A stretch of 64,000 nucleotides of DNA from Halomonas maura (GCF_030409305.1 NZ_JAUFPQ010000023.1:248001-312000); one strand, 5' to 3'; positions 36,392-45,461 are shown, counted from the first letter of the stretch. The notes: generated by a model not told the origin, from the letters alone. Program-made: numbers and translations.

Positions 36392-36492
36392 GGTGAGTCT
36401 CTATGTCAATGATGACACCTGGAATGGTCTCGATATTCAGGTGTCGGAAATTCGAATAGTAACTTTGGCAAGCGAGGGATCAGGCGTTTAGC

Positions 36493-36504
36493 CACGCTAC
36501 CGCC
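36493..36504 (-). promoter_or_regulatory. ops element (RfaH recruitment site)
   Basis: The minus strand reads GGCGGTAGCGTG, an exact match to the 12-base ops core of JUMPstart sequences. It lies about 100 bases upstream of the first capsule gene and in the same orientation. In enterobacteria this sequence pauses RNA polymerase and loads RfaH, which suppresses termination over long surface-polysaccharide operons. The match, place and strand all fit; RfaH itself is not in the window. Confidence 0.85.
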
Positions 36505-36649
36505 CGAGGATTGTAACGGGCGCATTCCCTTGCCCTGACCACATGGATGTCATCCTGACGTGCCGGGCCAGCACGGAAGGCTGCCCGTTGATCCGGGCTA
36601 ATCCTACGTAGGAGAAATTCCCAGCTCCAGCCCAACGGTCATGGATGCA

Positions 36650-36734
36650 CCGATTCCTAAGTTGATCAGTCGTCACTTGCAAACACCTCTGACTGCCAAG
36701 ACATACATTGGCGCAAATACGCCCGATTCCTAAG
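36650..36734 (-). promoter_or_regulatory. repeated CTTAGGAATCGG boxes upstream of the capsule operon
   Basis: The 12-mer CTTAGGAATCGG occurs twice on the minus strand, at 36650-36661 and 36723-36734, with starts 73 bases apart, upstream of the ops element. On the plus strand each contains ATTCCTA, the conserved right half of RcsAB boxes. They may be regulator-binding sites for the capsule promoter; the left half-site is not conserved and the promoter itself cannot be placed. Confidence 0.35.
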
Positions 36735-37260
36735 CCAAGATGTCGCCAATTGCCAACATGAAAGTCTGCTAATACATACACAATAAATCGGTCCTTCTTC
36801 GTTGGGTGGACGGCGTCTCCCCGAGCGGCACCTGGGATCGGGAGGCTAGCTGGACAGGCGACATGATAGGGGCGGCTCCCAGTGTCGGGCCTTCAGCCTG
36901 CTGGAAGCGCCTTGGGGTCCACAGGACTGGCCCCCGGATCCCCCCTCGACTCCCCCGCCGCCTGGAGCCTGACCTGTGGCAACTGATGCCCGTCGCCGCC
37001 CTCGACCGAGCCACGGAGGTATGCCTGGGCACCTTCGAGGGCGTGACGCCCTATGCCGAGCCGCCACGGGAGGCGATCGTCGCCGAGCCCCCGGTGCCGC
37101 TCGTGCTGCGCTCAGCCGCCCGGCCCGCGCGGCGGCGCCACCGGGCGCATCGCCTCCCGGACATGCCATAGGGGGCCGTCAGGTGGCGGTTGTCTTGATG
37201 CCCGGCCCCTGGGCGGGAGTGATGTTCGCCGTGCTGCCGACGGCGGCCGCCACTGACGGG
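36735..37260. other. capsule-upstream intergenic region, no supported gene
   Basis: The first about 70 bases are AT-rich and could hold the capsule promoter. From about 36840 the sequence is very GC-rich, with overlapping open frames on both strands but no family resemblance and no convincing ribosome-binding site. It may contain gene debris. Confidence 0.4.
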
Positions 37261-37749
37261 CTATCCCCCCAGGCGGCGCAGGTAGCCCCCCACAAGCGCT
37301 CGCACGTACTCGGGCAGGGCCGGCGCCTTGTGGGCGCTGGGCCCGGCGACGTTGAGCGTGGCGATCTCGCACGCATCAATGAAGCGGCTGAGCAGCGTGA
37401 CCGCGCGGGCGAGCGGCACGCCCTCGGCGTCGATCAACTGGTAGGGGCGATGCCGCTTCACGCATTCCACCAGCGTCATCTCGGTGCCCGCCGAGGGCCG
37501 CCCGGCGTAGACGATCAGGGTGCCGTCGGCCTCCATCAGGTTACGCAGGGTACGCTGGCGGTAACCGCCCTGCTCGAGTGGGGTGAGCGGGTAGCGCTCG
37601 GGAATGGGGCCGTCCTCGGCGCGGCGCCCCGGCGGGCACCAGCCGCCGCAGGGAAGGCCCGCCGCCAGGGCGGCATCCAGGGCGGCGCGGTCCACGCCGC
37701 TCTGCCCGCCCGAGATGATGCGCCTCAGCGGCTGGGTCGGGCCGCTCAT
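37261..37749 (-). CDS. YpsA/molybdenum-carrier-like protein (LOG-type fold)
   Basis: A 162-residue protein with 'IISGGQSGVDRAALDAAL', 'PCGGWCPPGRRAEDGPIP', 'YRQRTLRNLMEADGTLIVY' and 'GTEMTLVECVKRH', the pattern of the 'putative molybdenum carrier' family related to nucleotide-binding YpsA/LOG proteins. The family is predicted to bind a nucleotide or similar ligand, but its cellular role is not established. The ATG at 37749 overlaps the stop of the small membrane-protein gene (ATGA), so the two form an operon. Confidence 0.78.
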   Translation of the reverse strand: MSGPTQPLRRIISGGQSGVDRAALDAALAAGLPCGGWCPPGRRAEDGPIPERYPLTPLEQGGYRQRTLRNLMEADGTLIVYAGRPSAGTEMTLVECVKRHRPYQLIDAEGVPLARAVTLLSRFIDACEIATLNVAGPSAHKAPALPEYVRALVGGYLRRLGG

Positions 37750-37955
37750 GCGCGGGAGCCCCCGGCGGCCGCTGCCGCGTCCACACGGCCCGGCTCGGCG
37801 ATGCGCTCGCCCTCCAGTGCCATGCCCTCCCCCGGCAACAGCAGGCTCGCGACCGCCAGGCCGACCGCCACGCCCAGCACCAGGGCGAGGCTCACCCGCA
37901 GGATCGGCGAGGCATCGCGATCGCCGCGCCACAGGATCATCGGCAAAGCTGGCAT
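37746..37955 (-). CDS. 69-residue single-pass membrane protein
   Basis: A small protein with one hydrophobic segment ('VSLALVLGVAVGLAVASLLL', about 21-40) and a polar Ala-rich C-terminus. GAGGA lies 7 bases before the ATG, and the stop overlaps the start of the YpsA-like gene, which argues that it is translated. Function unknown. Confidence 0.6.
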   Translation of the reverse strand: MPALPMILWRGDRDASPILRVSLALVLGVAVGLAVASLLLPGEGMALEGERIAEPGRVDAAAAAGGSRA

Positions 37956-38025
37956 GTCGTTGTCCTCGAAAATACCAACGCCGCGACCCCAGGGGCCGCA
38001 GCGTGGATCGCGCGAGTCACCTCTC

Positions 38026-38895
38026 TCAGGACGTCAGTACGTCCTGGGTCTTGTGGGTGAAGTCGCTGGCGTCATGGCGCTCGTGGAGCTGCATGGCCGG
38101 GTCGCCGAAGGTGCGGTTGACCATGCGCCCGCGCTGCACCGCCGGGCGGGCGTCGATCTCCCTGGCCCAGCGCAGCACGTGCTGGTACTGGTGCACCTGC
38201 AGGAACTCGGCGGCGTCGTACAGCCGGCCCAGCACCAGCTGGCCGTACCAGGGCCAGGCGGCGATGTCGGCGATGGTGTAGGTGTCGCCGGCGAGATAGC
38301 GCGTCTCGGCCAGGCGGCGGTCCAGCACGTCGAGCTGGCGCTTGGCCTCCATGGCGTAGCGGTCGATGGGGTACTCCAGCGTTTCCGGCGCGTAGGCGTA
38401 GAAGTGGCCGAAGCCGCCGCCCAGGAAGGGCGCGCTGCCCATCTGCCAGAACAGCCAGTTGAGGGTCTCGGTGCGCCCGGTGAGGCTGCCCGGCAGGAAC
38501 TCCTCGAAGCGCTCGGCCAGGTAGAGCAGGATCGAGCCGGACTCGAAGACCCGGATCGGCTCGGCGGGGCCGTGATCGACCAGCGCCGGGATCTTCGAGT
38601 TGGGGTTGGCTTCCACGAAGCCGCTGCCGAACTGGTCACCCTCGCCGATGCGGATCAGCCAGGCGTCGTACTCGGCGTCCTGGTAACCCAGCTCCAGCAG
38701 CTCCTCGAACATCACCGTGGCCTTCACGCCGTTGGGCGTGCCCATGGAGTAGAGCTGGAAGGGATGCTTCCCGACCGGCAGCGCCTGCTCGTGGGTGGGC
38801 CCGGCGACGGGGCGGTTGATGCTGGAGAAGGTGCCGCCGCTGGCCTTCTCCCAGGTCCAGACCTTCGGCGGGGTGTAGTCGTTGCCTTGGCTCAT
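38026..38895 (-). CDS. yghU: glutathione S-transferase, YghU/YfcG type
   Basis: A 289-residue protein with an N-terminal thioredoxin-like domain preceded by a long extension ('YTPPKVWTWEKASGGTFSSI', 'INRPVAGPTHEQALPVGKHP', 'LYSMGTPNGVKATVMFEELL', 'NPNSKIPALVDH', 'FESGSILLYLAERF') and a helical C-terminal domain ('LAGDTYTIADIAAWPWYG'). This matches YghU, which has disulfide-reductase activity toward glutathione adducts. The ATG at 38895 gives the family's N-terminus. Confidence 0.92.
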   Translation of the reverse strand: MSQGNDYTPPKVWTWEKASGGTFSSINRPVAGPTHEQALPVGKHPFQLYSMGTPNGVKATVMFEELLELGYQDAEYDAWLIRIGEGDQFGSGFVEANPNSKIPALVDHGPAEPIRVFESGSILLYLAERFEEFLPGSLTGRTETLNWLFWQMGSAPFLGGGFGHFYAYAPETLEYPIDRYAMEAKRQLDVLDRRLAETRYLAGDTYTIADIAAWPWYGQLVLGRLYDAAEFLQVHQYQHVLRWAREIDARPAVQRGRMVNRTFGDPAMQLHERHDASDFTHKTQDVLTS

Positions 38896-38958
38896 GAGGG
38901 CTCCTCGATGGCGAGTAATCTCGCTCACCCTAGCATGTGGCGACAAATTAGCACCCTA

Positions 38959-39210
38959 TCAACCCGTTAGCGCCAAGCTATTGGCCGCCTGTTTCCCCGC
39001 CAGCCACTCCGCAACCCGCCTCCTCCGGCACCACGCCTCGCGCGTCATCCGATACCGGCGCAGCGGACGGGCGTGGTATTCCAGCACGCGGAAATCGCCG
39101 AAGCCGACCTTCTCCGCGACGCCCTCGCGATAGCCGTCTCCGATGAACTCGATCAGACAGAACCCATGGCCGAAGGGGGCGCAGAAGGTATGGTCGACGG
39201 GTCAGCGGTG
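38959..39210 (-). pseudogene. VOC-family C-terminal fragment
   Basis: On the minus strand, just after an in-frame stop, the sequence encodes 'FGHGFCLIEFIGDGY', identical to the C-terminus of the intact VOC gene at 43399-43794, and then an unrelated basic tail ending at 38959. There is no start or metal-binding N-terminus. It is a truncated duplicate, probably from local recombination. Confidence 0.6.
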
Positions 39211-39285
39211 AGGCGTGAACGTCACCCATGGCTGGCTAGCCCATGGCGCAGCTTCTAGGGAGAGCCGATCCGCTTACCGGGGCCT

Positions 39286-40491
39286 CTATCGGGCGGCCCG
39301 CTGCCAGGCGCGGCGCGCCTCGCGACCGAGGCCCCTGGGAAGGACGAGTCGAGAGGCACCGAGGTAATCGAGAAACTCGCCGGCGGCCCGTTCGAGCGCC
39401 TCGGCCAGGCCGTCGGGCAGCCTGGCCGGCAGGATATCGGGCTCCCAGTGCCAGGCGAGCAGGGTCAGGGTGCCCTGCTGGCACCTGGCGTCGAAGCGGG
39501 CCACGAAACGCTCGCCCCACAGCACCGGCAATACATAGTACCCCCAACGACGCTGGGCCTGGGGCTTGTAGACCTCCCAGACGTAATCGAAGCCGAACAG
39601 CCGGGCGACGCCGCCGCGGTCCCATATCAGCGGATCCAGCGGGGCGAGAAAGCGCACTCCCCGCTCCATGGAGGGGACCGGGTCGGGCTCAAGCATCGAG
39701 AGGGCCTCGGGCGTGGTCCAGTAGGCGCTGCCTTCCACGTCGAGCTCGATCAGCGCGCCCCGGGCGATGGCCCGGGCGGCGATGCGATCCCGCTCCGCGC
39801 GCGGGCAAGGCAGCGACCAGACGGCGTCATCGGCACTGGGACGCAGCAAGCCGGCGGCCTGCACGCGCCGCACCACCAGCCGTTGCAGGGCCTCGGCGTC
39901 CGTGGCCTCAGGCTCGCTCGCGCCCTGGGGCAGCACGCGCTCGGGCAGGTCGTAGGCATGGCGACCGCCCACGCGATGGTGCGTCATCAGGCGCCCGGCG
40001 TCCCATAGCGCCTTGAGCAGATGGCGCGAGCGCTTGGGCCCGTACCAGCTGCCGCGCAAGGCGGGATCGGCCCGCTGATCGCCGAGCTCGAGGCTGGTGG
40101 CGGGGCCATGGCGCTCGACCTGCCCGACCAGGGCGCGGGCCTCCGAAGCATCGACGTCCACGCCCCGTTGCCGCCAGCGCCGGGCGAACCAGCGATGGAA
40201 CGGCGCCTGGGCCCACCACTCCCCGGGCTGGATCAGGCTGGCCTGCTTGTCCCAGCCATCGACCAGCCAGCGCTGCCCATAGGCCGCCTCCAGCCAGTCC
40301 CCCCGCCGGTAGCCGGGCACCCGGGCCTGCAGGACCAGGTCCGGGTTGGTGCCGACCGGCGCCAGGGGGTCGAACTGGATGGTCCCCAGGCGACGGATGA
40401 CGGTCGCCAGCGGCGCCGGCCGGAAGTGATAGCGCACCAGCAGCCGGCGGGCGGCGGCGCGCGTCAGGGTGAAGCCTTGTCGGGCGGTCAT
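39286..40491 (-). CDS. ycaQ: YcaQ-type winged-helix DNA glycosylase
   Basis: A 401-residue protein of the HTH_42/YcaQ family. YcaQ in E. coli unhooks DNA interstrand crosslinks. Seen are 'LGTIQFDPLAPVGTNPDLVL', 'WLEAAYGQRWLVDGWDKQAS', 'GSWYGPKRSRHLLKALWDAG', 'RFLAPLDPLIWDRGGVARLF' and 'YVWEVYKPQAQRRWGYYVLP'. Three winged-helix-like segments can be inferred. Length matches the family. It stands alone between gene fragments. Confidence 0.85.
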   Translation of the reverse strand: MTARQGFTLTRAAARRLLVRYHFRPAPLATVIRRLGTIQFDPLAPVGTNPDLVLQARVPGYRRGDWLEAAYGQRWLVDGWDKQASLIQPGEWWAQAPFHRWFARRWRQRGVDVDASEARALVGQVERHGPATSLELGDQRADPALRGSWYGPKRSRHLLKALWDAGRLMTHHRVGGRHAYDLPERVLPQGASEPEATDAEALQRLVVRRVQAAGLLRPSADDAVWSLPCPRAERDRIAARAIARGALIELDVEGSAYWTTPEALSMLEPDPVPSMERGVRFLAPLDPLIWDRGGVARLFGFDYVWEVYKPQAQRRWGYYVLPVLWGERFVARFDARCQQGTLTLLAWHWEPDILPARLPDGLAEALERAAGEFLDYLGASRLVLPRGLGREARRAWQRAAR

Positions 40492-40526
40492 CGGCGGTCC
40501 TTGTCTCGAGGCCTACCCCATCTTAG

Positions 40527-40964
40527 GTGAAGCGCGCGGGGTGCGGCATGGTCACGCCCTCAGTCCTGCCGATGGCGACGGCGGCCGTGCCGGAGTACTG
40601 GCCGGCACTGGCGTTCTTCCTGATCGCCACCCTGTGGCCGTTGGCACCGGCCCAGACGGTCTTCTCCGGCTTCCACTCCTCGACCTTCTGGCTGTTCTTC
40701 GGCGGGATCGTGCTGGGCATCGCCATACGCCATACGGGCCTGGGCCAGCGCATCGCCCTGCGGCTTGCCACCCGCCTCGGCCGCACCTACGCCGGTGTGA
40801 TCGTCGGGGGCACGCCGACCGAGGCCACCCTGGGCGGCGGGCATCGTGAGCTGGCAAATGGCCTGGCCCACGAGCGCCTGGCGCTCAAGCCGCACCGCCT
40901 CATCAAGCGGGACTTCCGGCGGCGGGCCACCGCCTATGCCCTGCCGGAACGGTGCGGCGCCTGA
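40527..40964 (+). pseudogene. DASS-type anion symporter N-terminal fragment
   Basis: The first about 95 residues ('YWPALAFFLIATLWPLAP', 'VFSGFHSSTFWLFFGGIVLG', 'TGLGQRIALRLATRLGRTYA') match the N-terminus of sodium-coupled dicarboxylate/anion symporters, which are normally about 450 residues with more than ten helices. After 'GVIVGGTPTEATLG' the frame becomes a basic nonsense tail and stops. The rest of the transporter is missing. Confidence 0.65.
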
Positions 40965-40980
40965 CACCGCAACGGCACCA

Positions 40981-42015
40981 TCATGGCCGAGGCGGCCGCG
41001 CGAAATCCGGGAGGCGGAAGCGCCGGCGATAGGCGCTCGGGGTGAGGCCGGTGGTGCGCTTGAACAGGCGCCGGAAGAAGGCCGCATCCTCGTAGCCGAC
41101 CCGCCAGCTGATCTCGTCGACCGAGGCATCGGACCGCTCGAGGCGACGCTTGGCGTCCTCGATGCGCAGGCGCAGGACATAGGCGATCGGCGTGAGGCCG
41201 GTGGCGGCCACGAAGCGCCGCTTGAAGGAGCGCTCGGCGAGCGCCGAGCGTCTGATCATCTCCTCCACCGGATGGGCGAGCGCGAAGTGCTCGCCCAACC
41301 ACTGCTGCGCCCCCAGGATTTCCGCGTCGCCGTGATCCGTGCGGCCCTCGAACACCAGATAGGGCGTGAGGCCCTCCTGATGCCACTGCAGCGCGAACAT
41401 CCGCGCGACCTCCTGGGCCGTGATCGCCCCGGCGTAGCGCGCGATGAGATAGAGCACCAGGTCGTGCCAACTCATCGAGGCCCCCGAGCTCACCAGTTCC
41501 TCGTGTCGCCCGCCGATCACCAGCACGCGCTCCGGATGGACCGGCACGGCGGGATAGCTGGCCGCGAACATCGCCGCATAGCCGAAATGCACCGTGGCGT
41601 CCTGGCCGTCGAACAACCCGGTCTCGGCGAGCAGGAAGACCCCCGAGCAGGCCGAACAGAGCACGGCGCCGCGCTCGTGCATGCGGCGCAGCCAGGCGAC
41701 CAGGCCGGGATAGCGGCCCTGCACCCAGACCGGCGGGCGCAGCAGCACCGCGGGGACGATCACGATGTCGCTGGTCTCGATGGTGTCGATCGCCCGCTGC
41801 ACGGTGATCGGGATGCCGCTCGCCAGCTCCAGCGGGCCCACGGCCTCGCCGACGATCTCGATGTGAAACGCTTCGGGGGCAGCGACCATGCCCGTGGGCG
41901 CCACGCTGTTCATCACGTCGAAGATGCCGGCAAGCGTGGAGATCGCGGCCTCGGGCAACGCCACCAGGCTGACGTGCCGGGGGCTCGCGCCGACTGACGG
42001 GGGGTGTCCGCTCAT
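40981..42015 (-). CDS. GlxA-family AraC transcriptional regulator
   Basis: A 344-residue regulator. Residues 12-190 are a DJ-1/PfpI-like domain ('VSLVALPEAAISTLAGIFDV', 'AVLCSACSGVFLLAETGLFD'), and residues 235-335 are an AraC DNA-binding domain with two helix-turn-helices ('RSALAERSFKRRFVAATGLT', 'ISWRVGYEDAAFFRRLFKRT', 'GLTPSAYRRRF'). It is divergent from the methyltransferase gene across 146 bases, so it probably controls it. The ATG at 42015 gives the usual family start. Confidence 0.9.
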   Translation of the reverse strand: MSGHPPSVGASPRHVSLVALPEAAISTLAGIFDVMNSVAPTGMVAAPEAFHIEIVGEAVGPLELASGIPITVQRAIDTIETSDIVIVPAVLLRPPVWVQGRYPGLVAWLRRMHERGAVLCSACSGVFLLAETGLFDGQDATVHFGYAAMFAASYPAVPVHPERVLVIGGRHEELVSSGASMSWHDLVLYLIARYAGAITAQEVARMFALQWHQEGLTPYLVFEGRTDHGDAEILGAQQWLGEHFALAHPVEEMIRRSALAERSFKRRFVAATGLTPIAYVLRLRIEDAKRRLERSDASVDEISWRVGYEDAAFFRRLFKRTTGLTPSAYRRRFRLPDFARPPRP

Positions 42016-42161
42016 GGCGCGGGGAATCTCGTGGCGGGAGATATTCAGTTTGGCACGAACGGACCGGTTACGGCGATTCCCGCTCTTCTGCCGATCGGGG
42101 GGCGCGACGATGATGGAGAGGCAGTTGACACCACCCGACCCGTCACACAAGGAGCACCTCC

Positions 42162-43235
42162 ATGAACGCCCCCCTGATCGACCAGACGACACTCGAATCC
42201 TTCGTGACCCGCGCCGTCGATGACCTGTCCGCCGCCTACGGCGGGGTGATGGTCAGCCTCGGCAGCAAGCTCGGCCTGTACAAGGCCATGGCGGGCGCCG
42301 GCCCACTCGGCGCCGCGGAACTCGCCACCCGCACCGGCTGCGCCGAGCGCTACGTCCGCGAGTGGCTGAACGCCCAGGCCGCCGGCGGCTATGTGGGCTA
42401 CCACGCCGTCAGCGACCGCTACGAACTGTCCCCCGAGCAGGCACTGGTGCTGGCCGACGAGGACAGCCCGGTGTTCATCCCCCACGCCTGGCAGGTGCCG
42501 GCCTCGATGTGGTTCGACGAGGAGCGCACCCTCGCGGCCTTCCGTAGCGGCGAGGGCGTGGCCTGGGGCGAGCACGACGCGCGCCTGCAGTGCGGGGTGG
42601 CGGCGTTCTACCGCAACGGCTATCGCGCCAGCCTGGTGCCGGAGTGGCTGCCCGCCCTCGAGGGCGTGGTCGACAAGCTCGAGGCCGGCATCGAGGTCGC
42701 CGACGTGGGCTGCGGCCACGGCCACTCGACCGTGCTGATGGCGCAGGCCTTCCCGCGCTCGCGCTTCCATGGCATCGATGGCCACGCCGCCTCGATCGAC
42801 GCCTCCCGGCACAACGCCGCCACGGCGGGGGTCAGCGAGCGCGTGACTTTCGACCTGGCCCGGGCGACGGACTACCCCGACCGGCAGTACGGCCTGATCT
42901 GCTTCTTCGACTGCCTGCACGACATGGGCGACCCGGTCGCCGCGGCCCGCTACGCCGCCCGGGTGCTGGCGCCCGGTGGCACGGTGATGCTGGTCGAGCC
43001 GTTCGCCCAGGACCGGGTCGAGCACAACCTGTCGAGCGTCTCGCGGATCTACTATGCGGCGTCCACCACCATCTGCTGCGCGCATGCGATCTCGGAGGGC
43101 GGCGCGCTGGTGCTCGGCGCCCAGGCCGGCGAGGAACGCCTCGCCGAGGTGTTCCGCCAGGCGGGCTTCGGCCACTTCCGGCGCGCCGCCGAGACGCCGT
43201 TCAACCTGATTCTCGAAGCGCGCCTCTCCGAGTGA
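42162..43235 (+). CDS. class I SAM-dependent methyltransferase with winged-helix N-terminus
   Basis: A 357-residue protein. The N-terminus resembles the winged-helix dimerisation domain of Rv2258c-type methyltransferases ('YGGVMVSLGSKLGLYKAMAG', 'LATRTGCAERYVREWLNAQA'). The SAM site follows ('EVADVGCGHGHSTVLMAQAF', 'FHGIDGHAASIDAS', 'DCLHDMGDPVAAARYAARVL'). GGAGCACC lies just before the ATG. Substrate unknown. It is the likely target of the divergent GlxA-type regulator. Confidence 0.88.
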   Translation: MNAPLIDQTTLESFVTRAVDDLSAAYGGVMVSLGSKLGLYKAMAGAGPLGAAELATRTGCAERYVREWLNAQAAGGYVGYHAVSDRYELSPEQALVLADEDSPVFIPHAWQVPASMWFDEERTLAAFRSGEGVAWGEHDARLQCGVAAFYRNGYRASLVPEWLPALEGVVDKLEAGIEVADVGCGHGHSTVLMAQAFPRSRFHGIDGHAASIDASRHNAATAGVSERVTFDLARATDYPDRQYGLICFFDCLHDMGDPVAAARYAARVLAPGGTVMLVEPFAQDRVEHNLSSVSRIYYAASTTICCAHAISEGGALVLGAQAGEERLAEVFRQAGFGHFRRAAETPFNLILEARLSE

Positions 43236-43398
43236 CGTGGCCCGGAGAGCGAGGCGCCAGCCCATGGCCTCGGGGGGCGTCCCGCCCCCCATCCCTGGCG
43301 TCAGGCGATCGCCTGTCCTGGTTTCCTCTTCGCCCCGCAGCATGGTCGACCAGGCGGCCAGGCCTCCGACCGTCCGCCGACAAGGCACGGCGCCGCGG

Positions 43399-43794
43399 CT
43401 AGGAGCCGTAGCCGTCGCCGATGAACTCGATCAGACAGAACCCATGGCCGAAGGGGTCGGAGAACGTGATGCATCTCGAACCTCGCCATGCGATGCAGTC
43501 GCTTTCCCGAACCGCGCCACACTCGAGCACGCGCGCGGCGGCCTGCTCGATGTCCTCGACGACGACGTCGAGATGCACGGGCGTCCAATGCCGCGAATAG
43601 TCCCGATGCCTCACGGGCCCCTTCACGCACCTCGAGCCACTCGCGTTCTCGAGCAGATAGATCGTCGATTCGCCCCCCGTGAGCTCGGCAACGTCATCAT
43701 CGAGCAGGCGATCGAGTTCCAGGCCAAAGGCAGCGCAGTAGAACGCGATGGCCGGTGCGAGCTCGGGCACGTCGATATTGATCAGCATCTTCAT
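43399..43794 (-). CDS. VOC-family (glyoxalase-like) protein
   Basis: A 131-residue single-subunit VOC protein: 'ELAPAIAFYCAAFGLELDRL', 'STIYLLENASG', 'HLDVVVEDIEQAAARVLECG' and 'ITFSDPFGHGFCLIEFIGDG'. Possible metal ligands are the His in 'VHLDV' and the Glu in 'LIEF'. The exact reaction cannot be told from sequence. A C-terminal fragment of the same gene lies at 38959-39210. Confidence 0.85.
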   Translation of the reverse strand: MKMLINIDVPELAPAIAFYCAAFGLELDRLLDDDVAELTGGESTIYLLENASGSRCVKGPVRHRDYSRHWTPVHLDVVVEDIEQAAARVLECGAVRESDCIAWRGSRCITFSDPFGHGFCLIEFIGDGYGS

Positions 43795-43955
43795 GGCGCA
43801 GACCTCGCCTCTTCACCAACACGATGCACCGGCAGCCCCCCAACGGCGCCCCCTGGCACGACACCCGGCGAGGGAGGCGCGGCCGCGCGGCGTTTTGACA
43901 GCCTCCCGCCACCACCTAGACTGAAATCAATGACAAACAATCGAGAGGTATCAGT

Positions 43956-45404
43956 ATGTTGCATTACAGCATACGCGACCGCCTCGTCGGCCTGCAGGGC
44001 ACCGGTTTCCTCCTGAGCGCAATGCTCCTTGCCCTGGTCCCCCTGGCGCCTGCCGCCCTGGCGCAGGACGAGCCGACCGCCCCCGAATTCCTCACCAGTT
44101 ACGGTGACATGACCTTCCCCGAGCAGTTCCCCGACGGCACCGCCATCAGCCTCACCCAATGGAGCCACTTCGTGCCGCGCTACGACGAGTGGTTCCGGGA
44201 GTATGCGCAGCAATGGGGCGAGGCGCACAACGTCGAGGTCACGGTGAACATGATCAACATCGCCGACCTGACCTCGACCCTGTCGGCCTCCATCGCCGCC
44301 GAGGAGGGCGCCACGGTGTTCGAGATGGTGGCCCCGCCCACCGCCTTCATCGACGGCCTGCAGTCGCTGGCGGACGTCAACCAGGCCGCGGCGGCGGCCT
44401 TCGGCGAGCGCACCGGCACCTGCGAGCGCTCCAGCTACCTGCCCGCCACCGACACCTGGTACGGTTTCTGCCACGGCTGGGTGCCGGACCCCGGTGACTA
44501 TCGACGCTCGCTGTGGGCCGACGCCGGCTTCCCCGAGGGGCCCGAGACCTACCAGGACCTGCTCGAGGGCGGCGCCAGGATCTTCGAGGACACCGGCCTC
44601 CCGGTGGCGCTGGGCATGTCGCCGGAGATCGACTCCGAGTTCTATGCCCGCGCGCTGATCTGGTCCCACGGCGGCTCGATCCAGGACGAGGACGGCAACG
44701 TCACCTTCGACTCGCCCGAGGTGCTCGAGGCGGTGCGCTTCCAGAAGGAACTGTTCGACAGCGCCATGACGCCGGAGGTCTTTTCCTGGAACGCGGCCTC
44801 CAACAACCAGACCTTCATCGGCGGCCGCGCCTCCTATATCCAGAACTCCATCTCCTTCTATCGCAGCGCCCAGGAGTCGGCCCCGGAGGTCGCCGCGGAC
44901 ACCGGCTTCCGCCCGGGTCTCAAGGGGCCCGGCGGCGAGGTGAAGATGCCCTCCCACGTGTGGTTCATCGACGTGATCCCCGACTACGTGACGGACCCCG
45001 ACGAGCTGGCCGCGGCCAAGAAGTTCATGCTCGACCTGGAGAACAACTACGCCAGCGCCTCCTACTACTCGAAGTTCTACAACTTCCCGGCCTTCCCGTC
45101 GCGCAGCGAGCGGCTGTTCGCCGAGGACGGCTGGCTGAGCGACGACCCCTGGAACGCCGAGCCGCCGGACAAGCTGGGCCTGCTGCGCACCGCCGAGGAG
45201 TGGACCGCCTGGCTCGGCTATCCCGGCTATGCCAACCCGGCGATCAGCGAGGTGTACGAGTCCCACCTGCTCTCCAGCATGATGGCCGACGTCACCCGCG
45301 GCCAGAAGACGCCGGAACAGGCGATCGCCGACACCAACGCCGAGATCGAGGAGATCTTCGCCAAGTGGCGAGAACGCGGGATGATCGGCAGCGGCAGTGA
45401 CTGA
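43956..45404 (+). CDS. ABC transporter sugar-binding protein (family 1)
   Basis: A 482-residue exported binding protein. The signal peptide ('GFLLSAMLLALVPLAPAALA') is followed by the family-1 solute-binding fold ('ISLTQWSHFVPRYDEWFREY', 'TYQDLLEGGARIFEDTGLPV', 'FYARALIWSHGGSIQDEDGN', 'QTFIGGRASYIQN'). It is the first gene of a four-gene operon with one ATPase and two permeases, the arrangement of carbohydrate or polyol uptake systems. Several Trp and Tyr residues could line the sugar site. GAGAGG precedes the ATG. Confidence 0.9.
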   Translation: MLHYSIRDRLVGLQGTGFLLSAMLLALVPLAPAALAQDEPTAPEFLTSYGDMTFPEQFPDGTAISLTQWSHFVPRYDEWFREYAQQWGEAHNVEVTVNMINIADLTSTLSASIAAEEGATVFEMVAPPTAFIDGLQSLADVNQAAAAAFGERTGTCERSSYLPATDTWYGFCHGWVPDPGDYRRSLWADAGFPEGPETYQDLLEGGARIFEDTGLPVALGMSPEIDSEFYARALIWSHGGSIQDEDGNVTFDSPEVLEAVRFQKELFDSAMTPEVFSWNAASNNQTFIGGRASYIQNSISFYRSAQESAPEVAADTGFRPGLKGPGGEVKMPSHVWFIDVIPDYVTDPDELAAAKKFMLDLENNYASASYYSKFYNFPAFPSRSERLFAEDGWLSDDPWNAEPPDKLGLLRTAEEWTAWLGYPGYANPAISEVYESHLLSSMMADVTRGQKTPEQAIADTNAEIEEIFAKWRERGMIGSGSD

Positions 45405-45411
45405 CGACCGC

Positions 45412-45436
45412 CGGCCGGCCCCTCCCGGGCCGGCCG
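45412..45436 (+). repeat. intercistronic stem-loop after the binding-protein gene
   Basis: CGGCCGGCCC pairs perfectly with GGGCCGGCCG around a 5-base loop, between the binding-protein stop and the ATPase start. Such stem-loops after binding-protein genes often stabilise the upstream mRNA; here that is inferred. Confidence 0.6.
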
Positions 45437-45461
45437 CGTCAGCCCCTGACGACGAACCCTT

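Noticed and set aside
36497..36781. 94-codon minus-strand frame over the ops region
   Set aside because: It covers the ops element and repeats, has no family resemblance and no good ribosome-binding site; regulatory DNA is the better reading.
36976..38970. 664-codon plus-strand frame
   Set aside because: It runs antisense through the YpsA-like and YghU genes and shows no domain.
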